7,573 nt of DNA, taken from contig DHKB01000056.1 of the NCBI GenBank assembly GCA_002407045.1, forward strand, positions 3,839 through 11,411. Direction: 5' to 3'. Made by a program: the position numbers and the translations under genes. The stretch's first letter is position 1; each line of letters opens with the position of its first letter. The notes under the pieces were generated by a model. The model was not told the origin of the DNA. It saw only the letters and a list, made by a program, of their open reading frames with translations, and ran no database searches. The stretch is from Candidatus Bruticola papionis. Its GTDB lineage: Bacteria > Vulcanimicrobiota > Xenobia > Xenobiales > Xenobiaceae. Positions 4,886 through 7,573 of the stretch are shown here, piece after piece.

Positions 4886-6481
4886 ATGCGTATTGTCAAA
4901 GCTGAAGAGATGGCGGCTATCGATCATGATACTATACATAAAATTGGCATTCCCGGTTCCGCACTTATGGAAAGAGCTGGTCAGGCCGTTTTTGCTTCTA
5001 TCCTTAAACATTTTGGCTCTGTAAAGGGAAAGCGTTTCTTAGTTTTATGTGGCCCAGGCAACAATGGAGGAGATGGGTTCGTTATTGCTAGGTATCTTTG
5101 CGAAGCTGAAGCTGAAGTAGTTTGTCTTTCTATGAAAGAAGTGGAAGCTTTGCGTGGAGATGCACAATTATATGCTTCTGTTTTTCAAAAATTGTATGGC
5201 CATTTGCGTATCTATACCGATTTAGAGCAAGTTAAACATTATTTGGACGAAACAGAATATGTAGTAGATGCACTTTTTGGTAATGGCCTGGACAGAAGCT
5301 TGAAATCTCCTTACGCTGAAATTGTTGAATTTATCAACGAAAGATTAAACAGTCTCAAAGTTGTAGCTGTCGATTTGCCTTCCGGTTTGGCTTCTGATAG
5401 TGGTCAAATTTTAGGTCAGGCGCCTTATTGTCAACTTACAGTAACTATAGGTTTGCCTAAATGGGGGCTTTATTTGGAGCCAGGTCGCAGCTTAGCTGGA
5501 AAAGTTGAAGTTGTCGATATTGGTTTCCCTAAGAGTTTAAGTGAAGATCCCGACAAAAAGTCTCTTATTGTTGATAAAAAGTTAGCTGCTTCTCTTCTGC
5601 CTACTAGAGCTAAAAATGCTTATAAGGGTACTTTCGGTACCGTTTGGGTAATAGGTGGATCAAATTATTACTTGGGGGCCCCTCTTCTTTCTTCTCAAGC
5701 GGCTTTGCGTTCCGGAGCTGGTTTAGTCCTTTTAGCTGCTCCATCTTCGCTTTGTCGTCAAATAGGGGCCTACTATCCAGAAGTTATGCGTTGTCCTTTA
5801 GAGGACGAAGGCTTCCTTAATGAACATGATTTAGAACATTTTCCTTGGCTTAATAAGGAAAAAGACGAACTGAAGAGCGCTGCTTGTCCTTGGCCTTCTC
5901 CTAAAGCCGTTTGTTTAGGGCCAGGGCTTGGCCGAAAGGACGACACTACTGAAGCTGTTCGCATTTTAATTAAGGAATGCTCTGTTCCTATGGTTATTGA
6001 TGCCGATGCTTTGTACCATTTAAGTAAAATTGAGGCTATTGAAAAGATAGATTTGCAGCAAAAGTGTGTCCTAACTCCTCATTTAGGAGAATTATCTCGG
6101 CTCTTACATATAAATTCAGCCGAATTGCAGAAAAACTTTCCTTATTATGCTCGTTTATGTGCGCAAAAATATAATTGTACAGTAGTTGCTAAAGGAAGTC
6201 CTACTTTAATAAGCGACGGTCAGCGTTGTTGGCTTAATGGTAGTGGCTGTTCTGTATTAGCTCAGGGAGGCTCTGGCGACGTCTTGGCTGGTTTAATTGC
6301 TGGCTTATTAGCTCAGGGAATTGATCTTTTTGAAGCAGCTGTTTTGGGAGCTTATTGGCATGGCGCTGCTGGGGATAAGGCTTTTATAGAACATTCCGAC
6401 CGCGGTATTATCGCTTCTGAGATAAGTAATTTAATTCCTGGAGTTTGCCAGGATTTTATAAATGTACTGGGAAATAAATGA
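4886..6481 (+). CDS. nnr: Bifunctional NAD(P)H-hydrate epimerase / ADP-dependent NAD(P)H-hydrate dehydratase
   Basis: Repairs hydrated NADH and NADPH (NAD(P)HX), the damaged forms made by heat or by GAPDH side reactions; cytosolic. The 531-residue protein has both domains in the E. coli Nnr (YjeF) order. Residues about 1-215 are the epimerase domain: the MRIVKAEEMAAID start, GPGNNGGDG (56-64), DALFGNGL (128-135) and VDLPSGL (162-168). From about 240 on is the ribokinase-like dehydratase domain: KGTFGTVWVIGGS (247-259), GPGLG (345-349), IDADAL (371-376), TPHLGE (397-402), KGSPTLI (436-442) and GGSGDVLAG (461-469), whose Asp465 matches the catalytic Asp of that fold. All expected motifs are present and the length is normal. 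ATG is preceded by AAGGAG at nine bases. No clear own promoter was seen after the terminator; it may rely on readthrough or a weak start site in the AT-rich gap. Confidence 0.95.
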   Translation: MRIVKAEEMAAIDHDTIHKIGIPGSALMERAGQAVFASILKHFGSVKGKRFLVLCGPGNNGGDGFVIARYLCEAEAEVVCLSMKEVEALRGDAQLYASVFQKLYGHLRIYTDLEQVKHYLDETEYVVDALFGNGLDRSLKSPYAEIVEFINERLNSLKVVAVDLPSGLASDSGQILGQAPYCQLTVTIGLPKWGLYLEPGRSLAGKVEVVDIGFPKSLSEDPDKKSLIVDKKLAASLLPTRAKNAYKGTFGTVWVIGGSNYYLGAPLLSSQAALRSGAGLVLLAAPSSLCRQIGAYYPEVMRCPLEDEGFLNEHDLEHFPWLNKEKDELKSAACPWPSPKAVCLGPGLGRKDDTTEAVRILIKECSVPMVIDADALYHLSKIEAIEKIDLQQKCVLTPHLGELSRLLHINSAELQKNFPYYARLCAQKYNCTVVAKGSPTLISDGQRCWLNGSGCSVLAQGGSGDVLAGLIAGLLAQGIDLFEAAVLGAYWHGAAGDKAFIEHSDRGIIASEISNLIPGVCQDFINVLGNK

Positions 6482-6506
6482 GTAATTAAATAAAAACATC
6501 CTTGAT

Positions 6507-6512
6507 AAGGAG
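6507..6512 (+). promoter_or_regulatory. Shine-Dalgarno sequence unusually far from the next ATG
   Basis: AAGGAG is the only good ribosome binding site before the 6530 gene, but 17 bases separate it from the ATG; 5-10 is usual. An in-frame TAA at 6506-6508 overlaps it, so the coding region must begin after that. ATT codons at 6524 and 6527 lie nearer the usual distance, but ATT starts are rare. Confidence 0.5.
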
Positions 6513-6529
6513 CGGTTTTTGTTATTATT

Positions 6530-7525
6530 ATGAGTATTGCCAGTAGGACGCCTATCCAAGTTTACCCTGCTATTTTAGAGGCAGTCAGGTTATATTTTAG
6601 AGGATATCAGGAAATATTTAAATTTTCTACTCAAGACAGTCTTATTTTTGGCTTCTCCAAACAAAAAGACCAGGACTGTTACCAATTTCTTTTGGTGCAA
6701 GCTGCCAAATACAAGGGATGTATCAATGCTGAAGTAGCAATTTCTCCTGTAAAGCGCTATCCTTACTATCGTCGTCGCGAGTCTTTACCTTTGGGCACTT
6801 TTGCTTTTCGCGAAAGATGTAGCCTAATGACTAAAGATAAAGATTTTTCTTTTGGTTATAATGGCCCCAATTTAGATAGAGTGTTGAGCATTTGCCTCGG
6901 AGATTATGCTACTCCGGCTATGCAGCGTCTTTATGACGAAACTAGAGCGGAAGCTTCTATGGCCGCTCATGTATGGGATACTCTTTATGCTGATTGGCAA
7001 GAAGCTGAAAGCCAAGCCGATTTTATTAGTGTCAGGCGCTATCCTGATTTAGAACATGAAGAGGAAGCTAATCGCTTCATCTCTCAGGAAGTACTGGGCA
7101 CTAATCGTTACGATCGCTATTTAGGTCCTCTTAAGCTTTGCTACCAAGACAGCGATTTTTTTAATTGTCATGTTTATTTAATGGCTAGTGCGATGGAGTT
7201 TGTCGAGCCGCCAGCTATGTCCAATAAAGAGCATGACAATGACAACCTACAGCAAGCAGCTCATAAAGGGCAAAGAATGATTACTTGGAGGGATATTCTG
7301 GGCCCAGCCGAGCCTGTGATGCCTACCCAGGCTAAGCCTATGCTTAGAGCTAATGAAGATTGGCGTGAGCCTTTGGAAGATCCTATAATGGGTGTGTTAG
7401 GTCGTCAAGAGCAAAGCGCTTGTGTATCGCTTAACGATCAAGATGCCCATATGCGCCTAAAAGAATACGCTTTCTTAAAATCGATGTCTGCTTTGGAAGT
7501 TATTATGAATAGAAATTGCGCTTAG
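6530..7525 (+). CDS. Unrecognised 331-residue protein downstream of nnr
   Basis: I do not recognise this protein. It appears soluble and cytoplasmic: no signal peptide or membrane segment, and a mix of aromatic, acidic and basic residues. The N-terminal third (1-110) looks like a compact alpha/beta domain, with a helix AILEAVRLYFRGYQEIF (14-30) and then strand-like stretches SLIFGFSKQK, YQFLLVQAAKY and INAEVAISPV. The middle has a second YP-containing segment (VRRYPDLEHEEEANRF). The last third, from about residue 230 on, is hydrophilic with charged and Pro-rich stretches and ends in a probable helix (LKSMSALEVIMNRN). I see no nucleotide-binding, metal-binding or DNA-binding signature. It starts 48 bases after nnr in the same direction with no terminator between, so co-transcription is likely. 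The start is uncertain because the AAGGAG site is 17 bases from ATG. Confidence 0.75.
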   Translation: MSIASRTPIQVYPAILEAVRLYFRGYQEIFKFSTQDSLIFGFSKQKDQDCYQFLLVQAAKYKGCINAEVAISPVKRYPYYRRRESLPLGTFAFRERCSLMTKDKDFSFGYNGPNLDRVLSICLGDYATPAMQRLYDETRAEASMAAHVWDTLYADWQEAESQADFISVRRYPDLEHEEEANRFISQEVLGTNRYDRYLGPLKLCYQDSDFFNCHVYLMASAMEFVEPPAMSNKEHDNDNLQQAAHKGQRMITWRDILGPAEPVMPTQAKPMLRANEDWREPLEDPIMGVLGRQEQSACVSLNDQDAHMRLKEYAFLKSMSALEVIMNRNCA

Positions 7526-7573
7526 GACTAAGTTAAGCTAATTTAGCAAAGCAATAAAATATGCCCCGCAAGT

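Noticed and set aside
5773..5964. Minus-strand frame inside nnr
   Set aside because: It is antisense to the well-conserved dehydratase domain and has no start signal.
7526..7573. Terminator for the last gene
   Set aside because: GCTAATTTAGC is symmetric but leaves no room for a loop, and no T-run follows; the terminator, if any, lies beyond the window.

Overview
The window looks like chromosomal DNA of a low-to-medium-GC member of the Bacillota (Clostridia or Negativicutes would fit). The basis is a Firmicutes-style PotA, strong AGGAGG-type ribosome binding sites, TTG and GTG starts, and a rplM-rpsI pair with its own promoter and a long structured leader. The lineage is inferred from general family resemblance, not from a search. 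I see no mobile element, CRISPR array, tRNA or rRNA.

Layout. Positions 1-917 (minus) hold most of a polyamine-type ABC transporter ATPase (potA); its 3' end is cut by the window edge. Positions 1156-2487 (minus) hold an unrecognised exported or membrane-anchored protein with a Ser/Asp/Asn-rich linker. The plus strand then carries a shortened ureohydrolase-like protein (2728-3459) that has lost nearly all metal-binding residues of the arginase/agmatinase family. A terminator and a promoter overlap at about 3551-3599. After a leader of roughly 235 bases come rplM (3842-4276) and rpsI (4335-4748), closed by a clear hairpin terminator. Next are nnr (4886-6481), the bifunctional NAD(P)HX epimerase/dehydratase, and an unrecognised 331-residue protein (6530-7525), 48 bases downstream and probably co-transcribed with nnr.

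How they fit together. L13 and S9 form the usual ribosomal protein operon, and nnr is metabolite-repair housekeeping. PotA (polyamine uptake) and the ureohydrolase-like protein (a family that includes agmatinase, a polyamine-synthesis enzyme) lie near each other but on opposite strands with another gene between them, so a functional link is only a guess. The most unusual items are the inactive-looking ureohydrolase homologue, the structured rplM leader, and the two unrecognised proteins. I found no convincing sign of a new multi-gene system.
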